Shown in pieces: positions 8,243-17,081 of a DNA stretch of 64,000 nucleotides. Location of the stretch: the NCBI RefSeq assembly GCF_030053115.1, contig NZ_CP125619.1, positions 3,607,501 to 3,671,500 on the forward strand, in the 5' to 3' direction. The position numbers were made by a program, and so were the translations under genes. Every line of letters begins with the position of its first letter. Positions within the stretch are counted from its first letter, which is position 1. Below the pieces are notes generated by a model, which worked only from the letters and a program-made list of their open reading frames with translations, did no database searches and was not told the DNA's origin. This DNA is from Pseudomonas svalbardensis (GTDB lineage: Bacteria > Pseudomonadota > Gammaproteobacteria > Pseudomonadales > Pseudomonadaceae).

Positions 8243-9865
8243 ATGTCAGAACATGTTCAGCCTCTGGAAGCCGTGCGCAGCGCGGGCACCAGCAAGGAAA
8301 CCCAGAAAGTCATCTTCGCCTCGTCGCTCGGGACGGTCTTCGAGTGGTACGACTTTTTCCTCTATGGCGCCCTCGCGGCGGTGATCAGCAAACAGTTCTT
8401 TGCCGGGGTCAACGACACCACGGCGTTCATCTTTGCGCTGATGGCCTTCGCTGCCGGCTTCATCGTGCGACCGTTCGGCGCGCTGGTGTTCGGACGGCTG
8501 GGGGACATGATCGGGCGTAAATACACCTTCCTCGCCACCATCATCCTCATGGGGGTGGCGACTTTCTGCGTCGGGCTGCTGCCGACCTACTCGAGTATCG
8601 GCATCGCCGCGCCGATCATTCTTGTGGTGCTGCGCATGCTTCAGGGCCTGGCCCTGGGCGGTGAATACGGCGGCGCTGCCACGTATGTCGCGGAACACGC
8701 ACCGATGGGTAAACGCGGTTTCCACACCAGCTGGATTCAGTCTACCGCGACCCTCGGGTTGCTGCTGTCGCTGTTGGTGGTGCTCGGTTGCCGCTACTTC
8801 ACCGGTGACCAGTTCGAGGTCTGGGGCTGGCGGATTCCGTTCCTGTTTTCGATCATTCTGCTGGGCATCTCGACCTGGATTCGCATGAGCCTGCACGAGT
8901 CGCCTGCGTTCGTGAAAATGAAAGAGGAAGGCAAGCTCTGCAAGTCGCCGCTGCGCGATTCCTTCGGCAAATGGGAAAACCTTAAAGTCGTCCTGATCGC
9001 CCTGTTCAGCATCAACGCCGGGCAAGCCGTGACTTTCTACGCGGCGCAGTTCTACGTACTGTTCTTCCTCACCCAGTTCCTGAAAATGGACCCGGCCTTG
9101 GCCAACAGCCTGCTGATCGTCAGCGTGATCATCGGTGCACCGTTCTTTATTTTCTTCGGCTGGCTGTCGGATAAAGTCGGGCGCAAACCGGTGCTGATGA
9201 TCGGCCTGCTGCTGGCGACTGCACTGTACTTCCCGATCTTCAAGTCCATCGCCCACTACGCCAACCCGGCCATCGACCAGGCGAGCCGTCAGGCACCGAT
9301 CACCGTACTGGCTGACCCGGCCACCTGCACCTTCCAGTTCGACCCGGTGGGCAAGGCGAAATTTGATAGCCCGTGCGACAAGGTCAAAACCTTCCTGGTG
9401 AAACAGGGCCTCCCTTACAAAAGCGAAGCCGCACCGGCCGGCAGCGCCGTGCAGGTGAGCGTCGGTGAAGTGAAACTCGAAGGCTACGATGAAGCGGCCC
9501 TGCGTGGCGCCGTGACCCTGGCCGGATATCCGTCCCACGCCGATACGCAACAGGTCAACAAGTCCATGATCGTGGCGCTGATGGTGGCGCTGATCATCAT
9601 TTCGGCCATGTGCTACGGCCCGCTGGCAGCGCTGATGGTCGAACTGTTCCCGACCCGCATCCGCTACACCTCGATGTCCCTGCCGTACCACATCGGTAAT
9701 GGCTGGTTCGGCGGTTTCCTGCCAACGGTGTCGTTTGCCTTGGTGGTGTACACCGGGGACATCTTCTACGGGCTGTGGTACCCGGTGCTGATTACCGGGG
9801 TGAGCCTGGTCGTCGGGATGATCTGTTTGCGTGAGACCAAGAACGTGGATCTGGATACCAACTGA
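8243..9865 (+). CDS. MFS transporter, metabolite:H+ symporter type, with extracytoplasmic insert
   Basis: A 540-residue inner-membrane carrier with the MHS hallmark KVIFASSLGTVFEWYDFFLYG at its start and the GRLGDMIGRK loop motif. About 12 helices are expected. Between late helices (residues ~350-435) lies an unusual hydrophilic insert (PATCTFQFDPVGKAKFDSPCDKVK...) with a Cys pair, absent from ordinary ProP/KgtP-type carriers. GAGGGAT eight bases before the ATG supports the start. Its place after the GMC dehydrogenase suggests uptake of that enzyme's substrate. A close paralogue with the same insert is at 39110-40786. Confidence 0.9.
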   Translation: MSEHVQPLEAVRSAGTSKETQKVIFASSLGTVFEWYDFFLYGALAAVISKQFFAGVNDTTAFIFALMAFAAGFIVRPFGALVFGRLGDMIGRKYTFLATIILMGVATFCVGLLPTYSSIGIAAPIILVVLRMLQGLALGGEYGGAATYVAEHAPMGKRGFHTSWIQSTATLGLLLSLLVVLGCRYFTGDQFEVWGWRIPFLFSIILLGISTWIRMSLHESPAFVKMKEEGKLCKSPLRDSFGKWENLKVVLIALFSINAGQAVTFYAAQFYVLFFLTQFLKMDPALANSLLIVSVIIGAPFFIFFGWLSDKVGRKPVLMIGLLLATALYFPIFKSIAHYANPAIDQASRQAPITVLADPATCTFQFDPVGKAKFDSPCDKVKTFLVKQGLPYKSEAAPAGSAVQVSVGEVKLEGYDEAALRGAVTLAGYPSHADTQQVNKSMIVALMVALIIISAMCYGPLAALMVELFPTRIRYTSMSLPYHIGNGWFGGFLPTVSFALVVYTGDIFYGLWYPVLITGVSLVVGMICLRETKNVDLDTN

Positions 9866-9875
9866 CAGCACGTGT

Positions 9876-10625
9876 AAAAAACGCCCGGTAATGCGGGGAA
9901 TGCTGGTCAGTTAAGGTTGGGGGACATATCCGTTTCTGCGGTAACGGCGTCTTAGGGTTCCGCCCTTACGGCGGGTCACTTTGGAAAAGCCCCAAAGTAA
10001 CCAAAGGGCTCTTGCCCCTTTCGTTCGGTGCCTCGCCCAGGCTCGGCATGCCCTCGCTCCGGTCCTGCTCCGTGGGCCCGCCGCCATCGGCCATCCATGG
10101 CCGGGGGCGGCTAACCCGGCATCCATGCCGGGTTGCCCACTACGCAGAACCTCCACTCGGCCTCTCGAGGGGGCGTGCACCGCGAAAGCCAAAGCGAGGC
10201 GGCCTACCGGCCGACCTGGCTTCAAGTGAACGCATTTCCCTGTAGGAGCTGTCGAGCGAAGCGAGGCTGCGATCTTTTGATCTTGCCGTTGCCGTTGCTT
10301 TGGCTTCAGATCTGCCGCCCCTTTCCCAGAGGCCGAACGCAGGCGTTGCGCAGGGGGCACCGCGGCAAGGATGCCGCGGTAGCCGCCCCCGGCCATGGAT
10401 GGCCGATGGCGGCGGGCCCCCGGAGCAATGCCGGAGTGAGGGCATGCCGAGCCTAGGCGAGGCACCGAATGGAGGGGCAAAAGCGCTTTGGTTGCTTTCG
10501 CGCTTTTCGAAAGTGACTTGCTGTAAAAGCGAAACCGCTAGCAGCCGCTACCGCAGCAATGGATATGTACCCCATCCCATCCCAAACTTTTCTTAAGTGA
10601 ACAGCATTACCGCAATGCGGGGCGT
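9876..10625. repeat. ~750 bp imperfect giant inverted repeat
   Basis: The left arm (about 9876-10230) and right arm (about 10335-10625) are inverted copies. For example GACATATCCGTTTCTGCGGT on the left matches GTACATATCCATTGCTGCGG read on the opposite strand at the right, followed in both arms by a G(T)CACTTT..AAAG block, TCGGTGCCTCGCC.AGGCTCG and CCATCGGCCATCCATGGCC. A REP-like core (GTAGGAGCTGTCGAGCGAAGCGAGG) sits in the centre. Open frames on both strands here are by-products of the GC-rich palindrome and show no protein-family pattern. Such long palindromic repeats are multicopy in fluorescent pseudomonads. Confidence 0.85.
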
Positions 10626-10689
10626 TTTCGTTAATCTGACCCGACGCTCGACGCAACCATCGCCCCGCCACTCACCAGACCGAGGCACC

Positions 10690-11832
10690 ATGATCATTTC
10701 ATCCGCATCTGACTATCGCGAGGCAGCACGCCGCAAACTCCCGCGTTTTTTGTTTGATTACATTGATGGCGGGGCCTATGCAGAGCACACGCTGAGGGCC
10801 AATAGCGCTGATCTGACCGGCATCAGCCTGCGTCAGCGCATTCTGAAAAACGTCGAAACCCTGAGCCTTGAAACCACCCTCTTCGATCAACCACTTTCAA
10901 TGCCGATCATATTGGCGCCGGTAGGGCTGACGGGAATGTTCGCCCGTCGTGGTGAAGTGCAGGCTGTAAAAGCGGCGGAAAATAAAGGCATCCCACTGTG
11001 CCTATCAACGGTTTCGGTGTGCTCGATCGAGGAAGTCTCGGCGCAAAGCCAGCAGTCCATCTGGTTTCAGCTGTATGTGTTGAAGGACAGAGGCTTCATG
11101 AAAAATGCACTGGAACGGGCGAAGGCCGCCGGTGTGAAAAACCTGGTGTTTACCGTTGACATGCCCACGCCCGGCGCCCGATACAGGGACGCCCACTCGG
11201 GCATGTCAGGCCCTTTTGCATCATCGCGGCGAATGCTTCAGGCCATGACTAAACCCGACTGGGCATTCAACGTCGGCGTCATGGGGCGTCCACACGACCT
11301 GGGCAATATCTCGAAGTACCTTGGCAAAGCCGTCACGCTCGAAGACTACATGGGTTGGTTGGCCAACAACTTCGACCCTTCGATCAGCTGGAGTGACCTG
11401 GAGTGGATTCGTGAGTTCTGGAAGGGCCCGATGATCATCAAAGGCATTCTCGATCCTCAGGATGCCAGAGACGCGGTCAGCTTTGGCGCGGATGGCATTG
11501 TCGTGTCGAACCACGGCGGGAGACAGCTGGACGGCGTGCTCTCCACCACCCGGGCGTTGCCGCCCATCATGCAAGCCATCGGTAATGATCTGACGGTGCT
11601 GGTCGACTCGGGAATCCGCTCGGGGCTTGACGTTGTACGGATGTTGGCACTGGGCGCAAAAGGCGTATTGCTGGGGCGCTCCATGGCCTATGCACTGGCC
11701 GCCGATGGTCAACACGGGGTGGAGAATATGCTGGATATCTTCTCCAAGGAAATGCGCGTCGCCATGACCTTGACCGGGGTGACCTCGATTGGCCAGATTG
11801 ATGAATCCACGCTGGTGGATGCTGTTCGATGA
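10690..11832 (+). CDS. lldD: FMN-dependent L-lactate dehydrogenase
   Basis: A 380-residue protein of the FMN alpha-hydroxyacid dehydrogenase family, oxidising L-lactate to pyruvate and passing electrons to the respiratory chain at the membrane. It starts [30 protein letters not shown], the LldD N-terminus. The catalytic base lies in [10 protein letters not shown] with His at residue 275, the same number as in E. coli Lld[15 protein letters not shown] is the phosphate-binding part. GAGG five bases upstream fixes the start; the 31-codon extension is not credible. The usual partners lldP and dld are absent here, so it is a solitary gene. Confidence 0.93.
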   Translation: MIISSASDYREAARRKLPRFLFDYIDGGAYAEHTLRANSADLTGISLRQRILKNVETLSLETTLFDQPLSMPIILAPVGLTGMFARRGEVQAVKAAENKGIPLCLSTVSVCSIEEVSAQSQQSIWFQLYVLKDRGFMKNALERAKAAGVKNLVFTVDMPTPGARYRDAHSGMSGPFASSRRMLQAMTKPDWAFNVGVMGRPHDLGNISKYLGKAVTLEDYMGWLANNFDPSISWSDLEWIREFWKGPMIIKGILDPQDARDAVSFGADGIVVSNHGGRQLDGVLSTTRALPPIMQAIGNDLTVLVDSGIRSGLDVVRMLALGAKGVLLGRSMAYALAADGQHGVENMLDIFSKEMRVAMTLTGVTSIGQIDESTLVDAVR

Positions 11833-11848
11833 GCTGAACACCTGACCT

Positions 11849-11880
11849 TAAAACGCCGCGCCCATGCGCGGCGTTTTCGT
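11849..11880. terminator. bidirectional rho-independent terminator after lldD
   Basis: AAAACGCCGCGC-CCAT-GCGCGGCGTTTT: a strong GC stem with A-run before and T-run after. It lies between convergent lldD and the DUF427 gene and can serve both. Confidence 0.88.
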
Positions 11881-11900
11881 TGATACCTGTAAAGCGCCCC

Positions 11901-12269
11901 TCACTCAACGTCTTTGAGCACCTCAAACGTAACTTGATCGGGATAGAACGCCATGTAGCCGCGAATCTGATCGACCGACACTTTGGGGTCTTCATAGCTC
12001 CACACCGCGTTAGCGCCCTCATGTCCCGGGACTTGCAGACTGAAATAGCTGGCATCGCCCTTGTAGGGGCAATAACTCGTGTGATCGGTGCGGGCAAAGT
12101 ATTTTTCATCGATGTCCTCCCGCGGTACGTAATACACCGGAGGATAGTTGGCCTCGAGCAACACCAGCGCCCGTGCGGAAGCGGCCACCTGAATACCGTG
12201 AAACTTCACAAGCAGGCAGCCTGGCTGCTCTGCAATGGTGATGACAGGACTAGGACCGGTGCTTTTCAT
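11901..12269 (-). CDS. DUF427 domain-containing protein
   Basis: A 122-residue protein matching the DUF427 pattern: VKFHGIQVAASARALVLLE, YYVPREDID, then TDHTSYCPYKGDASYFSL and AFYPDQVTFE. The SYCPYKG(D/E)A segment is the most conserved part of the family. Function is not established. A GAGGAA ribosome-binding site precedes the ATG at 12269. Transcription runs away from topB, with ~325 bases of shared upstream DNA. Confidence 0.85.
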   Translation of the reverse strand: MKSTGPSPVITIAEQPGCLLVKFHGIQVAASARALVLLEANYPPVYYVPREDIDEKYFARTDHTSYCPYKGDASYFSLQVPGHEGANAVWSYEDPKVSVDQIRGYMAFYPDQVTFEVLKDVE

Positions 12270-12595
12270 GAAATACGTTCCTCATGACGGTGATGAACCT
12301 GTGAGAGCGAGGGTTGCCCGCGGTGGGCGGCGCAGCAGCCCCAAAACCTGAGACCACGACTTTCAGGTATAACCCAGATTTTGCACTCACGACGGCTTCG
12401 CAGCCGAACGGGACGATGCGGCGTTCCGACGAGCCCTTCGCCCGCCGGGCCCGGTGTAAGCGCGTCAGCCGCATAGGCTTCCCTGTGCAATGAATCGCAA
12501 TGCACCGACTGTACATCCATACAGATAAAGATTGCCCCATCGCTCGTCAGCCGCCATTCTGTCCGCCTCTCGACAGTTGATGAGCGATGGTGGTT
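12270..12595. other. divergent intergenic region between DUF427 gene and topB
   Basis: No gene is apparent. It holds the LexA-type box at 12509-12524 and GC-rich sequence with short stems (GCCCGCCGGGCC near 12440). The segment 12300-12480 has no recognised element. Confidence 0.5.
12509..12524. promoter_or_regulatory. LexA (SOS) box upstream of topB
   Basis: CTGTACATCCATACAG fits the LexA consensus CTGT-N8-ACAG exactly, and the central eight bases are AT-biased as in true boxes. It lies 71 bases before the topB ATG and could overlap its promoter. It is far (240 bases) from the DUF427 start, so topB is the likelier target. Confidence 0.65.
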
Positions 12596-14545
12596 ATGCG
12601 GCTGTACCTCTGTGAAAAACCTTCCCAGGCCAAAGACATTGCGGCCGTCCTCGGCGCCAGGCGTCGTGGCGACGGCTGCTGGCTGGGAACGGACGTCACG
12701 GTGACCTGGTGCATCGGCCATCTGCTGGAAACCGCGCCGCCGGACGCCTATGACGCGCGTTACAAGCGCTGGGTGCTGGCGGATCTGCCGATCATTCCAG
12801 AGAAGTGGAAGATGACCGTCAAACCGCGTACGGCCAGCCAGTACAAAGCGGTCAAGCGGCTGCTCGGCGAGGCCGATGAATTGGTGATCGCCACCGACGC
12901 CGACCGTGAAGGCGAGATGATCGCCCGGGAACTGGTCGAGCATTGCCGTTATCGCGGACCGATCCAGCGGCTATGGCTGTCGGCCCTGGACGATGCGTCG
13001 ATCCGCAAGGCGTTGGCAGCCCTGAAACCGGGGGCCGAGACCTTTAGCCTTTACCATTCGGCACTCGGGCGCTCGCGGGCCGACTGGTTGATCGGGATGA
13101 ACATGAGTCGGCTGTTCACACTGCTGGGGCGTCAGTCCGGTTATCAGGGCGTTTTGCCGGTCGGTCGGGTGCAAACGCCGACCCTGCGCCTGGTGGTGGA
13201 TCGCGACCGCAGCATCGCCGATTTCGTGCCGGTCGCCTATTGGGCCATCGATGTGCAACTGCTGCATGACGGCACCGCGTTCACCGCCCAGTGGCGTGCG
13301 GCCTCCGAGGTTTGCGACGATCAGGATCGCTGCCTGAATCAGGCGTTGGCGCAAAATGCAGCGGCAGCAATTGGCAGTGCGGCGAGTGCCCGGGTGATCA
13401 AACTGCGCACCGAGCGGATGCGCGAAATCGCCCCCCTGCCCTTCGATCTGGGCACCTTGCAGGAAGTCTGTTCGAGGAAGCTCGGGCTCGGCGCCCAGGA
13501 AACCCTCGACATCGCCCAGGCCCTGTACGAAACCCACAAGGTCATCACCTATCCACGTAGCGACTGCGGTTACCTGCCCGTGAGTCAGCACAGCGAAGCA
13601 CCGGGCATTCTGGCCGCGCTGAGGCAGGCTGATCCGGCACTGAACGCCTTGAACGATTTCCTGCAGCCTCAGCGCCGCTCACGGGCCTGGAACGACGCCA
13701 AGGTCAGCGCTCACCACGGCATCATCCCCACCGCTGCGGCGAAAAACCTCGAGCGGCTGGCGGGCAAGCAGCGGGCGGTCTACACCCTGATCCGCGCGCG
13801 TTATCTGGCGCAGTTTCTGCCCAACCATGAATACGACCGGACCCAGGCCGACTTCGACTGCGCCGGTGAAGCCTTGCGTGCCGTCGGCAAGCAGATCGTC
13901 GAACCCGGCTGGAAGCGCGCACTGCCCGAAGCCCTCGCCCCGGCCAAGGGCCGCGAAGCACCTGCGCCACAAACGCTGCCGGCATTGGCCGAAGGACGTG
14001 ACTGCGCGGTGGCCGACGTAAAGCTCAAGGACCTCTGGACGCAACCGCCCAAACCGTTCACCGAAGGCGATCTGATCAAGGCGATGAAGAACGTCGCCAA
14101 ACTGGTGGAAGATCCCCTGCTCAAGCAGAAACTCAAGGACACCACCGGCATTGGCACTGAAGCGACCCGCGCCTCGATCATCCAGGGCCTGCTCGACCGT
14201 GGTTATCTGATCAAGAACAGCAAGGCCCTGGCCGCCACCCCGGCTGCGTTCAGCCTGATCGACGCGGTGCCGCGTGCCATCGCCGACCCCGGGACCACAG
14301 CGATTTGGGAGCAGGCGCTGGACATGGTGCAGAGCGGCGAGATGAGCCTGGAAGAATTCGTCACCAAGCAGGCCGCGTGGATGAGCAAACAGGTCGCCCG
14401 ATGCGCCGGCCTGAGCCTGACCATCAGCGGACCGGCAAGCCCCGCAGGGGGCGGTGCCACACCGTGGAAAAACAAACGCAAGCCAGCCAAACGAAAGCCC
14501 TTGACGGGCACCAAACGCGCGGCAAAACCGGCGAGCAAGGCTTGA
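12596..14545 (+). CDS. topB: DNA topoisomerase III
   Basis: A 649-residue type IA topoisomerase. The Toprim domain opens with MRLYLCEKPSQAKDIA and has the acidic triad ATDADREGE (D101, D103, E107). The catalytic tyrosine lies in ITYPRSDCGYLP at about residue 319, close to Tyr328 of E. coli TopB. TTGIGTEATRASII is the conserved distal block. The C-terminus is a short Lys/Arg-rich tail without zinc fingers. The start at 12596 is used because all TopB proteins begin at this MRL(Y/F) strand; the ATG at 12587 adds three residues. It decatenates DNA and resolves recombination intermediates. Confidence 0.95.
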   Translation: MRLYLCEKPSQAKDIAAVLGARRRGDGCWLGTDVTVTWCIGHLLETAPPDAYDARYKRWVLADLPIIPEKWKMTVKPRTASQYKAVKRLLGEADELVIATDADREGEMIARELVEHCRYRGPIQRLWLSALDDASIRKALAALKPGAETFSLYHSALGRSRADWLIGMNMSRLFTLLGRQSGYQGVLPVGRVQTPTLRLVVDRDRSIADFVPVAYWAIDVQLLHDGTAFTAQWRAASEVCDDQDRCLNQALAQNAAAAIGSAASARVIKLRTERMREIAPLPFDLGTLQEVCSRKLGLGAQETLDIAQALYETHKVITYPRSDCGYLPVSQHSEAPGILAALRQADPALNALNDFLQPQRRSRAWNDAKVSAHHGIIPTAAAKNLERLAGKQRAVYTLIRARYLAQFLPNHEYDRTQADFDCAGEALRAVGKQIVEPGWKRALPEALAPAKGREAPAPQTLPALAEGRDCAVADVKLKDLWTQPPKPFTEGDLIKAMKNVAKLVEDPLLKQKLKDTTGIGTEATRASIIQGLLDRGYLIKNSKALAATPAAFSLIDAVPRAIADPGTTAIWEQALDMVQSGEMSLEEFVTKQAAWMSKQVARCAGLSLTISGPASPAGGGATPWKNKRKPAKRKPLTGTKRAAKPASKA

Positions 14546-14623
14546 GGGCACTTCGAGCGAGCCAAAAGGGTCTAGTGTTCTTCAAGTCCAGCGACAACCC
14601 CATTTTCTGAGAAGGCATCGACC

Positions 14624-15256
14624 ATGATTATCGTGCATCACCTGAACAACTCCCGTTCCCAGCGGATTCTCTGGTTGCTGGAAGAACTGGCCATCCCTTA
14701 CGAGCTGAAACGCTATCAGCGCGACCCGAAGACCAACCTGGCACCGCCCGAATTGAAAGCGATCAATGCCCTGGGTAAATCACCGGTCATCGAAGACGGC
14801 GCGCAGAAGCTGATCGAGTCCGCCGCGATCATCGACTACCTGATCCGCCGTCATGGCGACGGTCACCTGCAACCCGATCCGTCCACCCCCGCCTATGACG
14901 AATACGTGCAGTGGCTGCATTTCGCCGAAGGCTCGGCGATGTTGCCGCTGATGTTGAACCTGTACGTGGGACGCCTCGGTGAAGCCGGCACGCCGTTGCA
15001 TCCGCGGATCAATTCGGAGGTGGCCAACTACCTGGGTTACCTCGACACGGCTCTGAGCCAATCCGATTACCTGCTGGGCGATGAGTTCAGCGCCGCCGAC
15101 ATCCAGATGAGTTTTATCGGTGAGATCGCCAGAGCCCAAGGCAAGCTCGGCAACTATCCTCATATAGCGGTCTGGATTGAACGCTTTCAGGCTCGCCCGG
15201 CCTATCAAGCCGCACTGAAAAAAGGCGGGAAATACGATTTCGCCCCCACTGAGTGA
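14624..15256 (+). CDS. glutathione S-transferase
   Basis: A 210-residue protein with a thioredoxin-fold N-domain (MIIVHHLNNSRSQRILWLLEELAIPYELKRYQRD) and the GSH-binding turn SPVIEDGAQKLIESAAIIDYL, followed by an all-helical C-domain (LLGDEFSAADIQMSF). Ser in NNSRSQR is the probable catalytic residue, as in bacterial beta/theta-type enzymes. The substrate is unknown. It is 78 bases after topB and 44 before the GNAT gene, possibly transcribed with the latter. Confidence 0.92.
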   Translation: MIIVHHLNNSRSQRILWLLEELAIPYELKRYQRDPKTNLAPPELKAINALGKSPVIEDGAQKLIESAAIIDYLIRRHGDGHLQPDPSTPAYDEYVQWLHFAEGSAMLPLMLNLYVGRLGEAGTPLHPRINSEVANYLGYLDTALSQSDYLLGDEFSAADIQMSFIGEIARAQGKLGNYPHIAVWIERFQARPAYQAALKKGGKYDFAPTE

Positions 15257-15300
15257 TAACGCCCGGGCCAGGGATGGCCTGCACCTCAGGAGCTATCAAC

Positions 15301-15804
15301 ATGCCCTTGATCGAACTGCACGCCGCCCACCGCGACGAACTGGAAACGATTGAAAACCTAATGCAGTTCTACATGTATGACTTCAGCGAGTGGCTGCCGC
15401 TGAAGCTCGGTGAGCATGGCTTCTTCAATGCCCAGCCCAAACCGGGTTACTGGCGCAACCCCGCAACCAGGCCGTTTCTGATCAAGGTCGACGGAGAATT
15501 GGCCGGTTTCGTGACGGTGGATGACGAAACCCATCTTCACGGCGCCGAGTACAACATCGGCTACTTCTTTGTCAGTCGACGCTTTCGTGGCCAAGGTGTG
15601 GCGAAGTTTGTCGTTTCCACCCTCTTGAGCCGGTTCCCCGGTCAATGGCAAATTTTCCATCTCGACGCGAATCAGCCTGCGCGGCGGTTCTGGGCCCGGG
15701 TCCTGGCCGATCTCACCCATGGCGAGTTCACCCTGCATCAGCTGCCGATAGACGGTTATCCCTGCACCGTTTACCGATTCCAGACATCGTTGCCATCGTC
15801 CTGA
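15301..15804 (+). CDS. GNAT-family N-acetyltransferase
   Basis: A 167-residue protein. The acetyl-CoA-binding motif A is visible as IGYFFVSRRFRGQGVAKFVVSTLL (R-x-x-G-x-G/A type) near residues 82-105, followed by WQIFHLDANQPARRFWARVL. The acceptor substrate is unknown. GGAG nine bases upstream supports this ATG over a longer frame that overlaps the GST stop codon. Confidence 0.88.
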   Translation: MPLIELHAAHRDELETIENLMQFYMYDFSEWLPLKLGEHGFFNAQPKPGYWRNPATRPFLIKVDGELAGFVTVDDETHLHGAEYNIGYFFVSRRFRGQGVAKFVVSTLLSRFPGQWQIFHLDANQPARRFWARVLADLTHGEFTLHQLPIDGYPCTVYRFQTSLPSS

Positions 15805-16324
15805 CTGGCGCTTTCCGATTCCGCTTTTTAATTCCAAACGACTTTGTCCGACAATATGTAGTGACCAAAAATAATCACTACAAAACCGTTGACGCCTCCG
15901 ATTTGCCCTTGCATGATGCAGACGTCTCCCCGATCGGGAGAACAGGCAACACGTTTGAGCAAGCTCGTCTGACCGCCGAGCTGTTTTTCCCGGATACACG
16001 CTGCCCACAAGGCAGATTGAAGAAGCTGACCTGGCCTGAACGTCCAGTACAAGGACGAGAAGCGCTGGCGATCAATCCTCATGAAGCTTGTGGCCGACCC
16101 TGAAAACGTCGGCAGTGGCCAGAAGGTTTTCGCCGCTTCTCCTCGTTGTGACGCTATTGCGTAGCAGTTATTCAACACGACTACATGCAGCAGACGCGGG
16201 ATCCCGTCATTTTGGCGGCTGACCGCTGACGTCCTGGTTTCGGTGCCAGGGATCAACTAACCGATGGGCTACCTGTATTAGCGAATCAACTTTGAAAGAT
16301 CACCAAATGGTCAAGGGGCTTACT
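15805..16324. other. 520-base stretch without an identifiable gene
   Basis: Open frames occur on both strands (for example 15828-16256 minus) but none has a good ribosome-binding site or a family pattern. The only clear structure is the dyad at 15857-15882. It may be decayed coding DNA. Confidence 0.4.
15857..15882. promoter_or_regulatory. perfect 8-bp dyad TGTAGTGA-N10-TCACTACA
   Basis: A perfect inverted repeat separated by AT-rich sequence, without a following T-run, so an operator is more likely than a terminator. It lies ~50 bases after the GNAT stop codon, and no cognate regulator is obvious. Confidence 0.35.
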
Positions 16325-16654
16325 ATGAATCTGAACAATCAACCCACTTTCGATGAACTGGCTCACCTGTTCGCTGCGCAAAAAGACAGCCATGACAGCC
16401 ATATTCTGTGGATCAGCAAGTCGGGCCAGGTGCATATCGACTGCCTGTCGCCTCATGCCCATGAAGCGGAGTTCGACAAGAACAACCAGAACCTGCTCGC
16501 CCGACTGAAGATGTACCGTCGCGGCCAAGGCTATGTCGGCAAGAAAGCCGCGGCTGACAAGGACTTCATCGGTAATGTTCTGCAAACGCTGAAACAGGCA
16601 TGGGCCTCGATGCAGAATCAGAGCGAAGTTCGGGTGATTGATCGGTTCTACTGA
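16325..16654 (+). CDS. conserved hypothetical protein
   Basis: A 109-residue soluble protein (MNLNNQPTFDELAHLFAAQKDSHDSHILWISKSGQVHIDCL...) with AAGGGG seven bases before this ATG and a strong terminator after the stop. No signal peptide or membrane segment. I do not recognise the family. It is acidic to neutral with a basic patch (RLKMYRRGQGYVGKKAA). It is an independent transcription unit. Confidence 0.75.
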   Translation: MNLNNQPTFDELAHLFAAQKDSHDSHILWISKSGQVHIDCLSPHAHEAEFDKNNQNLLARLKMYRRGQGYVGKKAAADKDFIGNVLQTLKQAWASMQNQSEVRVIDRFY

Positions 16655-16674
16655 TACCTCCACACCCCATCCAT

Positions 16675-16713
16675 AAAAAGGCCCCGCTCGTCATATCGAG
16701 CGGGGCCTTTTTG
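16675..16713. terminator. rho-independent terminator
   Basis: AAAAAGGCCCCGCTCG-TCATAT-CGAGCGGGGCCTTTTT: an 11-bp perfect stem flanked by A and T runs. Confidence 0.93.
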
Positions 16714-16778
16714 TTTGTCTCGTGCGCACCAAACAACGCTATCGTTAACCGTGTGCACTGGATCATTGGAGGTTTGTG

Positions 16779-17081
16779 ATGAACATACATCTGGCAGGCT
16801 TACTGTTGCTCGTAATGGCCAGTGCTGCCCATGCAAACAGCATCACCGGCGTTCCGTTGTTCGATGCGGACTGCCCCGGCAAAATCATCGTCCACGCGGA
16901 TCAGGACGGACCGGTGTTGATCAACAGCAAGGAAGCCGAGACCAGAGCCCTTGACGATCGCCGTTTCGAAGCCAGGGGTTCGGGCGTCGTCATCTCGATC
17001 CTCCTCGCCGATGACGATTCGGTCACGGTGTCCTCTACGGGCAAGGCACCCAATGGTGTGTGCCAATTAATAGAAGACTGA
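16779..17081 (+). CDS. small secreted hypothetical protein
   Basis: A 100-residue protein with a signal peptide (MNIHLAGLLLLVMASAAHA, cleavage after AHA). The mature part has two Cys residues (DADCPG and GVCQLIED) that could form one disulfide. GGAGG is seven bases before the ATG at 16779; a GTG just upstream is less likely. Its 3' end overlaps the end of the convergent cynR gene by 15 bases. Function unknown. Confidence 0.72.
   Translation: MNIHLAGLLLLVMASAAHANSITGVPLFDADCPGKIIVHADQDGPVLINSKEAETRALDDRRFEARGSGVVISILLADDDSVTVSSTGKAPNGVCQLIED

Noticed and set aside
8246..9871. 541-codon minus-strand frame
   Set aside because: Mirror frame of the MHS transporter; the same kind of shadow appears opposite the paralogue at 39083-40795, which shows that it follows from codon bias.
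9911..10596. Several 80-190-codon frames in the palindromic region
   Set aside because: They arise on both arms and both strands from the same repeat and have no protein pattern.
15828..16256. 142-codon minus-strand frame, and a plus-strand frame 15645-16103
   Set aside because: No ribosome-binding site or recognisable domain; the plus frame starts inside the GNAT gene.
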